A DNA stretch of 37,398 bases from Holophagaceae bacterium (GTDB lineage Bacteria; Acidobacteriota; Holophagae; Holophagales; Holophagaceae). A program made the translations under genes and the position numbers. Positions 35,976 to 37,398 of the stretch are shown one piece after another. Below the pieces are notes generated by a model that was not told the origin of the DNA, made no database searches, and saw only the letters and a list, made by a program, of their open reading frames with translations. The DNA lies in NCBI GenBank assembly GCA_025357545.1, contig JANXPB010000161.1:1-37398 (forward strand), in the 5' to 3' direction. The number at the start of each line of letters is the position of its first letter. Position 1 is the stretch's first letter.

Positions 35976-37142
35976 ATGAGCAAGGGCGTAGTCCTGGTGG
36001 TGGATGATGAACCTCCCATCAGGGACATCCTGAGCTTCTATCTCAAGCGCGCTGAGTACCAGGTGCTTGTGGCGGAGAATGGGGTTCGGGGTCTTGAAGA
36101 AATGGCGAAGCTCGCGCCGGATCTGATCATCTCGGATCTGCGGATGCCTGAGATGTCCGGCGACGAATTCTGCCGTCGGGTTAAGGGTGAGCCCGCCACC
36201 CGCGATATCTACTTCATGCTGGTGTCCGCTCTCGACGGAAGCATGAGCAAGATCGGCGGGCTCAACATCGGCGCCGATGACATGATCTCCAAGCCCTTCC
36301 ATGCCCAGGAAGTGATGGCGAAGGTGGACAGCGCTTTCCGCCTCATCGCCATGCAGAAGGAGATCAAGCGCCAGAATACCGAACTGACTTTTTTCCAGGA
36401 GCGGGTGAACGGCGAGATGGAGCTGGCCGCGCGGCTGCAAATGGGCCTCCTGCCCGCTCTACCCGGGGCGGCCCCGGGCATCCGATACACCCATCGCTAT
36501 CTGCCCGCCGATGGAATTGGTGGCGACATCTACGCCATCACCCCCCTGCCGGACGGAAGCACTGCTCTGATGATTGCCGATGTGAGCGGACATGGTGTCA
36601 CCGCGGCGCTTATCAGCGCCATGGTGAAGACATCCTTTGAAAGCCACGTGCGCGTGAGCCTGGATCCCCTCGCATGGGCCGTGGGCATGAATCAGGATCT
36701 TGCCCGCAATACCTTAGCCGAGCAGTTCGCGACGGCCTTTCTGGCACACCTCAAGCCCGCATCGGGGAAGATGGAGTATGTGGTAGCGGGCCATCCCGCG
36801 CCCTTCCGAATCCAGGGCGGATCGGCGGGAGGCGCCCGCAGACCTGAACAGCTGGAGGGTAAGGGCTTCATGCTCGGAATCGATGCGGATCTGCCCTTTT
36901 CGGCCCAGGTTTCTCCCTTGAATGCGGGGGATCGCCTGGTGCTCTTCACCGATGGTTTGGTGGAAGTGGAGCGTGAGGACCGCACCTACCTCGGCGAAGA
37001 AGGACTCATGGATTTCTGCTCCAATCTTCCAGGTGATGCGGAAGCGGCCGCTCAGCAGCTCATTGATCAGGTCCGTGCTTTCAACGGCCCCTCGTCCTTT
37101 GGGGACGATGTGACCATGGTGGTAGTGGACCGGGTGGATTGA
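35976..37142 (+). CDS. Response regulator with PP2C (RsbU/SpoIIE) phosphatase output
   Basis: This 388-residue protein has a receiver domain at residues 1-125 (acidic pocket D10/D11, phospho-acceptor D54 in ISDLRMPEMSG, K106 in SKPF), a coiled-coil linker (about 126-160) and a SpoIIE/RsbU-type PP2C domain. Metal-site segments are GIGGDIYAI, MIADVSGHG, LFTDGLVEV and FGDDVTMVV. The common second Asp of the GGDxxD motif is Ala here. It probably dephosphorylates the STAS protein when D54 is phosphorylated. The ATG at 35976 was chosen for its GGAG; a GTG at 35952 overlapping the STAS stop is possible. The stop lies in a 14-bp tandem duplication. Confidence 0.93.
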   Translation: MSKGVVLVVDDEPPIRDILSFYLKRAEYQVLVAENGVRGLEEMAKLAPDLIISDLRMPEMSGDEFCRRVKGEPATRDIYFMLVSALDGSMSKIGGLNIGADDMISKPFHAQEVMAKVDSAFRLIAMQKEIKRQNTELTFFQERVNGEMELAARLQMGLLPALPGAAPGIRYTHRYLPADGIGGDIYAITPLPDGSTALMIADVSGHGVTAALISAMVKTSFESHVRVSLDPLAWAVGMNQDLARNTLAEQFATAFLAHLKPASGKMEYVVAGHPAPFRIQGGSAGGARRPEQLEGKGFMLGIDADLPFSAQVSPLNAGDRLVLFTDGLVEVEREDRTYLGEEGLMDFCSNLPGDAEAAAQQLIDQVRAFNGPSSFGDDVTMVVVDRVD

Positions 37143-37158
37143 GGCGGGTGGATTGAGG
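37131..37158 (+). repeat. 14-bp perfect tandem duplication at a stop codon
   Basis: CGGGTGGATTGAGG occurs at 37131-37144 and again at 37145-37158. The first copy contains the stop of the receiver-PP2C gene. Confidence 0.9.
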
Positions 37159-37172
37159 ATTGGCGGTTGGCC

Positions 37173-37398
37173 TTAGCCGATGGCCGCTTCCTTGTTCATG
37201 GCCCGCGTCTTCCATAGCCTTGGCCCCAGTTCTGCGAGCAGGGTGGCGCTGACGATGAGGGCGGCGCCAATCCATTGCCGGGGGGCCAGATGTTCCTGGA
37301 TTCCGGGCACCCACCCTGCGACCGCGATGAAGGTATTACGACATGCCGACGATAACAGCTATGCGTGTTTCATACCCGGTGATGGAGGTGGCATCGAC
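37173..37398 (-). pseudogene. EamA/DMT-type transporter C-terminus, frameshifted, partial
   Basis: From the TAA at 37175-37173 backwards, the minus strand encodes a helix and tail: NTFIAVAGWV, then EHLAPRQWIGAALIVSATLLAEL and a short basic end. EHLxPRQWxGAALI is typical of the last helices of EamA/DMT permeases. Upstream of about 37336 this frame hits a stop, and the plausible sequence (ATSITGYETRIAVIVGMS) continues in another frame. One extra base near 37336 would explain this. The rest lies beyond the right edge. It could be a real pseudogene or a contig-end error. Confidence 0.5.

Overview
This is a high-GC bacterial window, dense with genes. It most resembles Acidobacteriota of the Holophagae (Geothrix/Holophaga-like). 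That placement is an inference from gene content and style, not from a marker gene. The window holds about 33 genes. I see no tRNA, rRNA, CRISPR array, insertion sequence or phage gene.

Region 1 (1-5.9 kb, minus strand) is surface-polysaccharide metabolism. It holds a partial LPG-synthase-type flippase-like membrane protein and an operon for a CDP-activated 3,6-dideoxyhexose: rfbF, rfbG, rfbH, then an SDR reductase. RfbH carries the full [2Fe-2S]/His signature of the PLP-dependent E1 dehydrase. A secreted TPR protein lies upstream. Region 2 (6.0-11.2 kb, plus) is fabI followed by two tandem paralogues that fuse a membrane domain to a spermidine-synthase-like domain. Region 3 (11.1-14.3 kb, minus) is an unusual mini-operon: a peptide-type solute-binding protein, two half-length Dpp/Opp-type permeases and bcp, with no ATPase gene. 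Region 4 (14.4-18.1 kb, plus) is an ABC exporter half-transporter, a frameshifted secreted alpha/beta hydrolase with a TPR-like tail, and a TlpA-like thioredoxin. A GspE/PilB ATPase follows on the minus strand, and an inverted-repeat element lies between the two.

Region 5 (20.1-32.5 kb, plus) is the centrepiece: an 11-gene complex I operon, nuoABCDHIJKLMN, with no nuoE, nuoF or nuoG. Its NuoC carries two nearly identical mono-cluster ferredoxin domains at the N-terminus, joined by long Ala/Pro/Val-rich linkers. This suggests a built-in, mobile ferredoxin electron input in place of the NADH module. The same gene has an in-frame TAG at a normally conserved Glu codon. A 39-bp tandem repeat between nuoD and nuoH encodes a small repeated peptide, coupled by ATGA overlaps at both ends. 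NuoH has a long extra segment next to the expected quinone site. NuoL has a His/Asp-rich insert and NuoM a His-rich tail. The operon has a structured leader and ends in a strong intrinsic terminator.

Region 6 (32.5-34.4 kb, plus) is the membrane half of the F-type ATP synthase (atpZ/I-like, atpI, atpB, atpE), closed by another perfect terminator. The F1 genes are not in the window. Region 7 (34.4-37.4 kb) is a partner-switching signalling set: a protein with a RelA/SpoT-like motif pattern, a STAS anti-anti-sigma factor and a receiver-PP2C phosphatase. A broken EamA-type transporter end lies on the minus strand at the right edge.

Three coding disruptions (hydrolase, nuoC, right-edge transporter) could be real mutations or assembly errors. 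They should be checked against reads before any biological conclusion is drawn.
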